From NCBI GenBank assembly GCA_903894155.1, contig CAITPF010000388.1, forward strand, positions 1 through 32,932: a stretch of DNA of 32,932 nucleotides, in the 5' to 3' direction. Made by a program: the position numbers and the translations under genes. Within the stretch, counting starts at the first letter, position 1, and each line of letters starts with the position of its first letter. Below, in pieces: positions 1 to 7,257 of this stretch. The stretch is from an uncultured beta proteobacterium (GTDB lineage Bacteria > Pseudomonadota > Gammaproteobacteria > Burkholderiales > Burkholderiaceae_B). The notes beneath the pieces are model-generated. The model saw only the letters and a list, made by a program, of their open reading frames with translations. It did not search any database and was not told the origin of the DNA.

Positions 1-164
1 GCCTTGTTTCCCGGCGGTCCTGGCGCAATCCTCGGCGGCGCAATTCGCCCGGCAGGGGCATGCGGCACACGGCCCGCGCAGCGCAAGGCGAAATGAAGCG
101 ACGCTCGGTGAATCCGTGCTGGTATAGTTTTTCGCACACCACGAGGGATTCAGGAGACCAAAAA

Positions 165-1103
165 ATGAAAATTCTGTACTTCAATGATTTCAGGCTCGGC
201 ATTCTCAAGGGCGACCACGTAGTCGACGTGACGGACGTCGTGGCGGATATCCCGCATGCCGGGCCCCATGACCTGATCAGTGGCCTGATCGAACGCTTTG
301 ACGCGTACCGCCCACGGATCGAGGCTGCGGTGCAATCGCGCGCCGGCGTGCCGCTGGCGGGCGTGCGGATCCGGTCTCCGCTGCCGCGGCCGAACAACAT
401 CGACTGCATGGCGGTGAACTACATGGAGGATGGCACGCGGGCCGCGCCCGCTGCGATCAATGCCTTTCACAAGGCGTCGATCGGTGTGATCGGCGACGGC
501 GACACGATGGTGCTTCCCGATGTGGGGGCGACGATCTTCGAGGGCGAAGCCGAGTTGGCGCTGGTCATCGGCAAGCGTGCGACCAATGTTCCCGCCAGTG
601 ATGCGATGGGATACATCTTTGGCTACCTGAACTTCATCGACGGCTCGGCACGTGGGCTGGGCCCGGACGGCAACGTTTTCTTCCAGATGAAGTCGCGCGA
701 CACGTTCGCGCCGATGGGGCCGTTTATCGTCACCGCCGACGAAATCCCCGATCCGGATAACCTGCAGATCCGCCTGTGGAACAACGGCGTGCTGATGCAG
801 AATTTCAATACCAGCGACATGGCGCACAAGATCCCGCGCTGTATCGAGTGGGTGAGCTCCATCCATACGCTCGAGCCCGGCGACGTGATCGCGACAGGCA
901 CCAACCATCGCGGCCTGAATCCGTTCATGGACGGCGACCGGATCGAGCTCGAGGTCGAGGGAATGGGCCGTTTGCACATTGGCGTGCGCGACGACCTCAA
1001 ACGCACATGGGCACGCGAGACGCGCCTTGAGCGCCAGGAAAAGAAGCTCGAAGGCGTTCACACCCCGCAGCTGACAGGCAAGTACGCGAAGACCGCAGCC
1101 TGA
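165..1103 (+). CDS. Fumarylacetoacetate hydrolase (FAH) family protein
   Basis: The 312-residue product is a cytoplasmic FAH-fold enzyme, a family that cleaves or isomerises C-C bonds of beta-diketo or oxo-enol acids with a divalent metal. Family marks are the metal-binding acidic pair in FEGEAELALVIGK, the Asp in GYLNFIDGSARG, the block KSRDTFAPMGPFIVT, and the C-terminal TLEPGDVIATGT turn. The start at 165 is chosen because AGGAGA (152-157) sits 7 nt upstream; the frame is open further upstream to 60, but that extension looks non-coding. A possible -10 element (TATAGT, 123-128) precedes it, without a clear -35. It converges on the FAD dehydrogenase at 1314, so it is a separate transcript, but its chemistry could belong to the same acid-degradation pathway. 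Substrate unknown. The family call is firm. Confidence 0.9.
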   Translation: MKILYFNDFRLGILKGDHVVDVTDVVADIPHAGPHDLISGLIERFDAYRPRIEAAVQSRAGVPLAGVRIRSPLPRPNNIDCMAVNYMEDGTRAAPAAINAFHKASIGVIGDGDTMVLPDVGATIFEGEAELALVIGKRATNVPASDAMGYIFGYLNFIDGSARGLGPDGNVFFQMKSRDTFAPMGPFIVTADEIPDPDNLQIRLWNNGVLMQNFNTSDMAHKIPRCIEWVSSIHTLEPGDVIATGTNHRGLNPFMDGDRIELEVEGMGRLHIGVRDDLKRTWARETRLERQEKKLEGVHTPQLTGKYAKTAA

Positions 1104-1154
1104 GCCTGCTGGCGGGCCGATCGCAGGGTGATGCCACCCTGTCGTCGGATCTGC

Positions 1155-1188
1155 GGGGAAGGTTGGGGAAGGTTGGGGAAGGTCGGGG
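1155..1188 (+). other. Four-tract G-quadruplex-type motif
   Basis: Four GGGG runs (1155-1158, 1165-1168, 1175-1178, 1185-1188) are spaced exactly 10 bases apart by 6-nt loops (AAGGTT, AAGGTT, AAGGTC). This fits the standard intramolecular G-quadruplex pattern. It lies 52 bases after the stop of the FAH gene, between convergent genes, and leads straight into the polypurine repeat. A role in ending transcription or pausing replication is inference. Confidence 0.6.
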
Positions 1189-1278
1189 ATGGACAGGAAA
1201 GGAAAGGACAGGAAAGGAAAGGACAGGAAAGGACAGGAAAGGACAGGAAAGGACGGGAAAGGACGGGAAAGGACGGGG
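1189..1278 (+). repeat. Polypurine tandem repeat, 10-bp unit built from 5-bp subunits
   Basis: About eight units of GGACAGGAAA or close variants (GGAAAGGACA, GGACGGGAAA) run head to tail. The plus strand is almost pure purine with a few C, and the last three units drift from A to G. Frames through it encode only low-complexity peptides (RTGKERTGKD on plus, FPVLSCPFLS on minus), so it is not coding. A 7-bp stem (1281-1287 with 1294-1300) follows without a T-run. Together with the G-tract block it fills the convergent gap 1104-1313. Confidence 0.85.
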
Positions 1279-1313
1279 CCACGCCGCGTGCGAGCGGCGT
1301 CTTGCCCCCGCCC

Positions 1314-2792
1314 CTACCAGGGCGCCAGCGTCAATGCATGGCGCGCGGCGATGCGGCCGAAGGCGAAGCATTCGCCGATGTTTCCCGTGCCCTGGTACAT
1401 GTAGCTGTAGATGGATCCCAGCTCCCCCGCGCTGTAGAGGCGGGGGATCGGCGTGCCGTCGGGCCGCACGATCTGCGCTTGCGCGTTGCGGCGCGGGCCA
1501 CCCTGGGTGTTGAGCATCGTCGGCGAGATTTCGACGGCGTAGTAGGGCCCGGGGCCCACGGGAGCCAGCATTTTGGTGCGTCCGAAATCCTCGTCGATTC
1601 CCTGCGCGCACAGCCCGTTCCAGCGCGCAGCCGATTGACTAAGACTGCCTTCGGGCAGCTTGAGCGCGCGCGCCAGCGCGTCAAGCGTCGGTGCTGTTTT
1701 GATCCAGCCGCGTTGGATCTCGGCGCTGTTGTCCGCACTCCACGCATAGCGGGTCATCAACTGCGTCCAGCCGTGGGTGGGCTTGCCATCGTAGATCGGG
1801 CCGGCCGTGCGCAAGGTTTCGTCGAAAATCATGTACATCGGGCAGGGTGGGCGTAACCCCATCCACTTGCCCGATTGCCATATCTTGCCGTGGCGCAGCT
1901 TGTATTTTTCGTCGACAAACCGATTGCCATCGGGCCCGACAACGATCATCCCGCCGGCGGGTTCGTGCGAAAAGTGCAGGGGCACCATCGAGAAGGTCGC
2001 GGGGTACTCCGGCACCTTCAGCGCCATGGAGGGGCCGGCAAAGTTGTTCATGTGCCAGAGATCGGCGCCGACCTCCATCCCCATGCGGATCCCGTCTCCT
2101 TCGTTGTAGGGCGTCCCCGACGTGTAGCAATACGGTACGCCCGGAAGAAAGTTGCGGATCATTTCCTGGTTGTTTTCGAAGCCGCCGCAGGTCAGCACGA
2201 CAGCGTGCGCCGCCTTGATCCGCAGAGTCTTGCCTGCGTGCTCGGCCTGCACGCCGAGGATTTCCCCGGTCGCCGGATCCTGGATCAGCCGGCGTGCGGG
2301 GGTCGCGTAACGGATCGCGACCGGGCGTTCTCGCACGGCCTGCGCGATCATTTCCCAGGTCTTGGAGTACCCGAGGATGTCGCCGTGGTGGTATTTGTGC
2401 ACGCAATCCGATCCGGGAAGTTCCGGGAACTCGATGCCGGCCGGCTGGTGCTGATGCTCCTGCGGGTCTCCGCCGATGGACCGCAACCAGTCATTGTTCC
2501 TGCACATCTCGTCGGCCCAGACAGCGATCATGTCCTGGGGCACCGTATAGGGGCCGCAAAGGGCATTCATGTAGATGATCGCGCGCTCGGGTGATGACGG
2601 ATTCAGGTAACCCTGCGCCGCGACGCGCGTGTTGCCGCCTTCTTCGCCCTCGGGTGCCTTTTCGAGGATCAGTACGCTGGCGCCGGCGTCCGCCGCCGTG
2701 ATCGCGCACGCAGCGCCCGCCCCGCCGAAGCCGACGATGACCACGTCGGCCTGTGCGTCCCACGCGCCTTCGCGCGCCCCGGTTTGAATCAT
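1314..2792 (-). CDS. FAD-dependent oxidoreductase, fumarate reductase/tricarballylate dehydrogenase-like
   Basis: A 492-residue flavoprotein of the fumarate reductase/succinate dehydrogenase flavoprotein superfamily. The N-terminus carries the dinucleotide-binding VVIVGFGGAGAACA with a following acidic ILEKA strand end. The C-terminus has the second FAD contact (RLYSAGELGSIYSYMYQGTGN). Such stand-alone members oxidise or reduce alpha,beta positions of carboxylic acids or steroids. ATG 2792 is preferred because TAAGG lies 7 nt upstream; an in-frame GTG at 2798 is possible but would leave almost no ribosome-site spacing. It starts about 10 bases after the Bug gene stop and is the last gene of the tctBAC operon, so it probably acts on the imported carboxylate. 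TcuA-like activity (tricarballylate to aconitate) is one option, not demonstrated. Confidence 0.88.
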   Translation of the reverse strand: MIQTGAREGAWDAQADVVIVGFGGAGAACAITAADAGASVLILEKAPEGEEGGNTRVAAQGYLNPSSPERAIIYMNALCGPYTVPQDMIAVWADEMCRNNDWLRSIGGDPQEHQHQPAGIEFPELPGSDCVHKYHHGDILGYSKTWEMIAQAVRERPVAIRYATPARRLIQDPATGEILGVQAEHAGKTLRIKAAHAVVLTCGGFENNQEMIRNFLPGVPYCYTSGTPYNEGDGIRMGMEVGADLWHMNNFAGPSMALKVPEYPATFSMVPLHFSHEPAGGMIVVGPDGNRFVDEKYKLRHGKIWQSGKWMGLRPPCPMYMIFDETLRTAGPIYDGKPTHGWTQLMTRYAWSADNSAEIQRGWIKTAPTLDALARALKLPEGSLSQSAARWNGLCAQGIDEDFGRTKMLAPVGPGPYYAVEISPTMLNTQGGPRRNAQAQIVRPDGTPIPRLYSAGELGSIYSYMYQGTGNIGECFAFGRIAARHALTLAPW

Positions 2793-2801
2793 ATTCACGC
2801 C

Positions 2802-3791
2802 TTAGTTCTTGAGCAGGCCCATGTCGGTGAAGTACTTGCGGTACCACTCGATTTCGGCCGGGAATTGTTTCTGGATCTCCGGGCCTTCTTCATAGGCATA
2901 CGGGAGGTTGTACTTTTCGAGCAGTTGCCTGAACTCGGGTGACTGAGCTGTCTGCCGCAGCGCATCGTTGAGCTTTGCGGCGATGTCGTCGGGCAGGCCG
3001 GCGGGGGCCACCACGATCATGCCGTTGGCCGGGTTCGTGGGCGGACAGCCAATGTCCTTCATGATCGGGACGTCCGGGCTCTTGGGATCGCGCTCGTCGC
3101 GGTGAAAGATCAACAGCTCGCGAAACGCCCCTTGCTCCACGAGCGGCAGGTGCGATCCGGAGCCCGCGACGAAGTCGACGTGCCCGCCAAGCAGCGCCGT
3201 ATTCGCGGTCGAGCCGCCCTTGGTCGGCACGTGCTTGAACTTCAGGTTCTTGCACATCGCGAACGACTCCACCGCGACTTGCTGCTGCGTGTGCGGCCCG
3301 CTCGAGGAATAGGTCAGCCCCGGGTTTTTCTGCGCATAGTCAATAAATTCATTGATGTTTTTCCAGGGCGCGTCGGTGCGTACCGTGAGCGAGCCGACGT
3401 AGAGCGTGTACTGCATCAGCACCCGGAAGCTCGTCGCGGTGTAAGCCAGCTTCACGAGCAGCGGGCGCACGGTGATCGAACCGGTCGAGGTCGCCAGGAG
3501 CGAATAGCCGTCGGGCTTCTTGCTCGCCAGCAGGCTGTTGGCGACCGTGGCGCCGCCCCCGCCCTTGTTCTCCACGGCGACAGGCACCCCGAGTCTCTTC
3601 TCGATACCCTGCGCCAGAGCGCGCGCGGTAATGTCGGTCGTGCCGCCGGCGGCGAACGCCACATACATCGTGATGGGCTTGTCGGGGAAGGCGGCTGCGC
3701 ACGCGCCAGGCACGGCCGCGATGGCCAGGCCGGCGAGCGCTGCGGTGCAGATCGCCGCGAATCGGGCGCGAGGGTTAACGGAAATTTTCAT
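2802..3791 (-). CDS. Bug-family (TctC-like) solute-binding protein of a tripartite tricarboxylate transporter
   Basis: A 329-residue periplasmic binding protein. It has a Sec signal peptide (hydrophobic residues about 11-32, cleavage near ACAAA-FP), then the Bug-family opening FPDKPITMYVAFAAGGTTDI, an ENKGGGG loop and KKPDGYSLL, all typical of TctC proteins that bind carboxylates through backbone loops. It sits 36 bases downstream of tctA, so it is the dedicated receptor of the TctAB permease here. The mature protein keeps two cysteines (in MCKNL and KDIGC) at the same places as the Bug protein at 9536-10522, and the two look like close paralogues distinct from the other four Bug proteins in the window. 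Ligand unknown. Confidence 0.92.
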   Translation of the reverse strand: MKISVNPRARFAAICTAALAGLAIAAVPGACAAAFPDKPITMYVAFAAGGTTDITARALAQGIEKRLGVPVAVENKGGGGATVANSLLASKKPDGYSLLATSTGSITVRPLLVKLAYTATSFRVLMQYTLYVGSLTVRTDAPWKNINEFIDYAQKNPGLTYSSSGPHTQQQVAVESFAMCKNLKFKHVPTKGGSTANTALLGGHVDFVAGSGSHLPLVEQGAFRELLIFHRDERDPKSPDVPIMKDIGCPPTNPANGMIVVAPAGLPDDIAAKLNDALRQTAQSPEFRQLLEKYNLPYAYEEGPEIQKQFPAEIEWYRKYFTDMGLLKN

Positions 3792-3827
3792 GTCGACGTT
3801 TGGTCAGGTTCGTGCGCAGCATCGCCA

Positions 3828-5342
3828 CTATGCGTTTTCGTCCGCCGTCGCCACCAGGATGTTGCGGCGTTTACGAATGCTCGGGATGACGGCGCTCAGC
3901 AACAGGATGGCCGAGACCGCGAGAAAGCCTGCGGCAATGGGGCGCGATACGAAGATGCCCATGCTGCCGCCCGAAATGATCAGCGACTGGCGCAGCGAAT
4001 CCTCCAGGATCGGGCTCAGCACGTACGCCAGGATCAGTGGGGCAGGCTCGTACTCGAACTTGCGCATCAGGTACCCGACGACACCGAAGAACAGCATCAG
4101 GTAGAGATCCATCTCGCTGCTGTTGATGACGTAGGCGCCGATGAGCGAAATGAAGAGAATCAGCGGGAACAGCACGGCGTAGCGCATGCGCAGCAGTTTT
4201 ACCCAGAGGCCGATGAGCGGCAGGTTCAGGACCAGCAGCATCGCGTTGCCCAGATACATGCTGGTGACCGTGCCCCAGAAGAGCTCCGGGTTCTTTTCGA
4301 TCATCATGGGGCCGGGCGTGATCCCGTGGATCATCAGCGCGCCGAGCAGGATGCCCATCACGGCGTTGGCCGGGATGCCGAGCGTCAGCAGCGGGATGAA
4401 GGCGGCCTGCGCCGCCGCGTTGTTGGCGGCTTCCGGCGCCGCCACGCCTGCGATCGCGCCGTGCCCGAACTGCTCGGGGGTCTTGGAAATGCGCTTTTCC
4501 ATACCGTACGCAATGAACGAGGCGAGCACCGCGCCGCCACCCGGCAGGATGCCGAGCAGGAAGCCCGAGAACGAGCCTCGCATGATGGGCATGAACGACT
4601 GGCGCCAGTCTTCGCGATTGGGGAGCAGGTTCTTGACTTGCGTGACGACCACACCTTGCTTGATCGTTCGTTCGACGTTCAGGAGGATTTCAGAGATGCC
4701 GAACAGGCCCATGGCCAGCGGCGCGATGCCGATGCCGTCGAGCAGGTCCGGGATCCCCATTGTGAAGCGCGGCAGCCCGGTCATGGTGTCGAGCCCGACC
4801 ACGCCCGCGATGATGCCGACCCCGGCCATCATCAGCGATTTCGCCATCGATTTCTGCGCGAGGTAGGTCAGGATGACGAGACCCATGATCATCAGCGCGA
4901 AGTATTCGGGCGGGCCAAACCGCAGCGCGAGCGACGCGAGCGGCGGCGCCAGCAGCATGAGCCCGATGATGCCCAGCGTGCCGGCGATGAACGAACCGAA
5001 CGCGGCGATACCGAGCGCGGGGCCGGCCCTGCCTTGCAGCGCCATCTGGTGGCCGTCGAGCGTGGTGACGACTGACGCGGCTTCGCCGGGGATCCCGACC
5101 AGGATCGAGGTGGTCGACCCGCCGTACTGGGCGCCGTAGTAAATGCCCGAGAGCATGATGATCGCCGTGACAGGCGAAATGCCGAACGTGACCGGCAGCA
5201 GGATCGACATTGCGCCGACGGGGCCGAGCCCCGGAAGCACGCCGATCAGGGTCCCCACGAGTACGCCGACGAAGCAAAAGAGCACGTTGTGCCACTGGAG
5301 CGCGACGGCCAGTCCGGTCAGTAGGTTGTCTGCCAAATCCAT
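3828..5342 (-). CDS. tctA: TctA-family large permease subunit
   Basis: The 504-residue polytopic inner-membrane protein is the large subunit of a tripartite tricarboxylate transporter, which imports a carboxylate delivered by the binding protein using an ion gradient. Signature stretches are GVLPGLGPVGAM, IYYGAQYGGSTTSIL, TLDGHQMALQGRAG and, in the second half, GILPGGGAVLASF and TLGIPANAVMGILLGALM, giving the repeated PG-containing halves of the family. The length matches the usual ~500 residues. The ATG at 5342 begins MDLADNL, 16 bases after the tctB stop; no strong ribosome site is visible, so translation may be coupled. The frame runs open upstream to 5477, but that part overlaps tctB and is rejected. 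Confidence 0.93.
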   Translation of the reverse strand: MDLADNLLTGLAVALQWHNVLFCFVGVLVGTLIGVLPGLGPVGAMSILLPVTFGISPVTAIIMLSGIYYGAQYGGSTTSILVGIPGEAASVVTTLDGHQMALQGRAGPALGIAAFGSFIAGTLGIIGLMLLAPPLASLALRFGPPEYFALMIMGLVILTYLAQKSMAKSLMMAGVGIIAGVVGLDTMTGLPRFTMGIPDLLDGIGIAPLAMGLFGISEILLNVERTIKQGVVVTQVKNLLPNREDWRQSFMPIMRGSFSGFLLGILPGGGAVLASFIAYGMEKRISKTPEQFGHGAIAGVAAPEAANNAAAQAAFIPLLTLGIPANAVMGILLGALMIHGITPGPMMIEKNPELFWGTVTSMYLGNAMLLVLNLPLIGLWVKLLRMRYAVLFPLILFISLIGAYVINSSEMDLYLMLFFGVVGYLMRKFEYEPAPLILAYVLSPILEDSLRQSLIISGGSMGIFVSRPIAAGFLAVSAILLLSAVIPSIRKRRNILVATADENA

Positions 5343-5358
5343 ATGTTTGTGTGTCGGA

Positions 5359-5817
5359 TCAGAAGCCCAGGATGCCCGCGGGGAGCGAGATCTTGAGAAT
5401 CGTCTGGAAAAGGAGGTGGGTGCCCGCGACCGTGATTGCCGGCACCCCGAGCGAAGTCTTCCAGTCCACGCCCTCAAGCCAGCGCATGATCACCACCAGC
5501 AAGGCGAAGCTGCAGACGAAGAACCCGATGGTTTCGAAAGAAAGGATGAAGACGATGGTCAGCACCACGATGGCGACGGCGCGGCCCCACTTGAGTCCGC
5601 GCCAGAGGTCGGCCACGCGCACCTGCGCTGCGGCGTCGTGCCGGTAGGACTGGATCAGGACCAGCACCGCCATCAGCGTGACGAAGGAGGCGGCAACGAA
5701 TGTCAGAAACCCCGATCCCGGGGTTTCCATCGTGCCCAGCCCGAGACCCAGGGCGCCATAGATGGCGGCCCCGCCGAAGACGATCCAGAAAAGAGCGCCA
5801 ATGCGTTCGGCGCTCAT
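5359..5817 (-). CDS. tctB: TctB-family small permease subunit
   Basis: A 152-residue membrane protein with four predicted hydrophobic segments (about residues 6-26, 36-54, 77-108, 120-145), the usual size and layout of TctB. It is the first gene of the order tctB-tctA-tctC-FAD dehydrogenase. The ATG at 5817 (MSAERIGALFW) puts the first membrane segment at the N-terminus as in homologues; a longer reading from 5874 adds 19 residues of low-complexity Gly/Pro sequence and is disfavoured. No clear ribosome site precedes it. A sigma70-like promoter is proposed about 155 nt upstream. Confidence 0.88.
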   Translation of the reverse strand: MSAERIGALFWIVFGGAAIYGALGLGLGTMETPGSGFLTFVAASFVTLMAVLVLIQSYRHDAAAQVRVADLWRGLKWGRAVAIVVLTIVFILSFETIGFFVCSFALLVVIMRWLEGVDWKTSLGVPAITVAGTHLLFQTILKISLPAGILGF

Positions 5818-5821
5818 GCTG

Positions 5822-5884
5822 GCGCAAGGCCCGATGGATCCGCCGGCGGGCGGGCCGGCCATCCGCTCGCGCAAGGCCCGATGG
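5822..5884. repeat. 16-bp direct repeat pair upstream of tctB
   Basis: GCGCAAGGCCCGATGG occurs at 5822-5837 and again, identically, at 5869-5884, with starts 47 bases apart. It lies in the leader of the tctB operon. It may be a duplication scar or a protein-binding repeat; nothing in the sequence decides. Confidence 0.6.
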
Positions 5885-5972
5885 CGTGCTGACCGGCGTG
5901 CGTCGTCATGTGTCCCCTGCTACCTGGCGGTGCGTATTGACACCGTGATTTTTGATTTGATTTTGGTCGCTC

Positions 5973-6001
5973 ATCCTAGGACTTAAGATTTTCGTTGTCA
6001 A
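5973..6001 (-). promoter_or_regulatory. Predicted sigma70 promoter for the tctBAC-FAD operon
   Basis: Reading the minus strand, a perfect -35 TTGACA (6001-5996) is followed after 17 nt by TAGGAT (5978-5973), four of six matches to TATAAT. It points towards tctB, leaving a leader of about 150 nt. It lies within the 447-bp gap 5818-6264, which has no gene and serves both divergent operons. By-eye prediction only. Confidence 0.5.
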
Positions 6002-6086
6002 CCTCGCGCCCTTTGCGTCGGCGCGCGCGACCGGCCCCGCCACGCACGCAGGTCTTTTCGTCGCGGCGCTGCCCCTTTGCACCGCG

Positions 6087-6115
6087 TTGACACCGCGTGC
6101 GCGCTGTCTTACTCT
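6087..6115 (+). promoter_or_regulatory. Possible promoter for the HMGL-like/MmgE operon
   Basis: A perfect TTGACA (6087-6092) stands 17 nt before TACTCT (6110-6115), a weak -10 with three of six matches. The tandem 23-bp repeat begins 15 bases after the -10, where a repressor would block early elongation. The weak -10 would suit an activated or tightly controlled promoter. Confidence 0.35.
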
Positions 6116-6129
6116 CGCCTTCAACAATT

Positions 6130-6175
6130 GATAACAATTCCCCGAGACAAGGGATAACAATTCCCCGAGGCAAGG
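6130..6175. repeat. Tandem 23-bp repeat, probable operator
   Basis: Two abutting 23-bp copies (6130-6152 and 6153-6175) share the core GATAACAATTCCCCGAG and differ at one position (A or G after CCCGAG). Just before and into the first copy is the inverted pair AATTG-ATAA-CAATT (6126-6139). The repeat lies between the proposed promoter and the start at 6265. A transcription-factor binding site is the simplest reading; the regulator is not in the window as far as I can see. Confidence 0.65.
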
Positions 6176-6264
6176 GTTTCGCAGCGTCGCTCCTCCACGA
6201 AGGGGCTGGTGCGATTCCGTTTGTCACCGTCATCGTTTGAAAATCCAACCATTCCGGAGCCGAA

Positions 6265-7242
6265 ATGTCAGATTTGCCCAAGCGCGTTCGCATTCTTGAA
6301 GAAGGTCCCCGTGAGGGATTCCAGATCGAAAAGGGCCCGATCCCGACTTCGCGCAAGATCGACCTGATCAATAGCCTCTCCGAGACCGGCCTGGAACAGA
6401 TCCAGGTCACTTCATTCGTCAGCCCGACTGCCGTGCCGCAGATGGCCGACGCCGAGGAGCTGGTCAAAGGCTTCATCCGCAAGCCGGGCGTGCGCTACAC
6501 CGGCCTGTGGCTCAACGACAAGGGCCTGGAGCGGGCAATCGCCACGGGCAAGCTCGACATTCGCGGGTCGCTTTCGCTGACGGCTTCCGAGAAATTCCTG
6601 TTGCGCAACCAGCGCCGCACGCACGCGCAGAACGTCGAAGCGGTTCGCGGCATGATCGCGATGTTCAAGCACTACAACGTGGAGGTCAACCGCGCCAGCA
6701 TCATGGCCGTGTTCGGCTGCAACTTCGAGGGCGATATCCCGACCGCCAAGGTGCTCGACATGGCCCAGCAACTGTTTGACCTGGCCGAGGAAGGCGGGTG
6801 CAAGATCAAGACGCTGTCGCTTGCCGACACAATGGCGTGGGCCACGCCGGGTTCCATCCGGCGCGTCGTGGGCGCTGTTCGCGAGAAGTTCCCGGAGGTC
6901 GAGCTTTCCCTGCACCTGCATGACACCCGTGGCATGGGCATTGCCAACGCGTACGCCGGGATGGAAATGGGCGTGGCGATTTTTGACGCTGCCGTGGCGG
7001 GCCTGGGCGGTTGCCCTTTCGCCTCCCACAAGGGCGCTTCTGGCAACGTCTGCACGGAAGATCTCGTGTTCATGTGCGACGAGATGGGTATCGAAACCGG
7101 CATCGATCTCGAGAAACTGATTGAATCGGCGCTGCTTGCCGAGGAAGTCGTCGGGCATCCGCTGCCGGGCTCCGTGAAGTTGGGCGGCTCGCTGGCCAGA
7201 CTGCGCAAGAAAGTCGCCGAAGAGACCGCCAAAGCTGCCTAA
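6265..7242 (+). CDS. HMG-CoA lyase-like (DRE-TIM metallolyase) protein
   Basis: A 325-residue TIM-barrel lyase related to hydroxymethylglutaryl-CoA lyase, which splits 3-hydroxy-3-methylacyl-CoA into acetyl-CoA and a ketoacid. It has the metal-binding HLHD (217-220), the catalytic-loop cysteine in GLGGCPFAS (Cys250) and GNVCTED with the Asn ligand (261). The usual first-strand GPRDG reads GPREG (15-18), so the Asp metal ligand is Glu here. GGAG (6256-6259) precedes the ATG. It overlaps nothing and is followed after 15 bases by the MmgE/PrpD gene, with which it forms an operon divergent from tctBAC. A substrate other than HMG-CoA, such as a citramalyl-type CoA ester, is plausible but inferred. 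Confidence 0.85.
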   Translation: MSDLPKRVRILEEGPREGFQIEKGPIPTSRKIDLINSLSETGLEQIQVTSFVSPTAVPQMADAEELVKGFIRKPGVRYTGLWLNDKGLERAIATGKLDIRGSLSLTASEKFLLRNQRRTHAQNVEAVRGMIAMFKHYNVEVNRASIMAVFGCNFEGDIPTAKVLDMAQQLFDLAEEGGCKIKTLSLADTMAWATPGSIRRVVGAVREKFPEVELSLHLHDTRGMGIANAYAGMEMGVAIFDAAVAGLGGCPFASHKGASGNVCTEDLVFMCDEMGIETGIDLEKLIESALLAEEVVGHPLPGSVKLGGSLARLRKKVAEETAKAA

Positions 7243-7257
7243 CCCAGGGGAACATCC

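Noticed and set aside
1058-1513. Frames encoding FPVLS/CPFLS and RTGKE/RKGKD repeats
   Set aside because: They are translations of the polypurine tandem repeat. No ribosome site and no conserved flanks.
3102-5075. A 657-codon plus-strand open frame opposite the TctC and TctA genes
   Set aside because: It is antisense to two well-recognised genes, rich in Arg/His/Gln/Asp without any domain, and typical of third-position bias in GC-rich DNA.
5343-5477. N-terminal extension of TctA by 45 residues
   Set aside because: It would overlap tctB and adds Arg/Ser-rich sequence unlike the family; the ATG at 5342 starts at the usual position.
6130-6175. Similarity of GGATAACAATTCC to a lac operator half-site
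   Set aside because: Only one half-site matches, no LacI-family gene is nearby, and the 23-bp tandem unit explains the sequence better.
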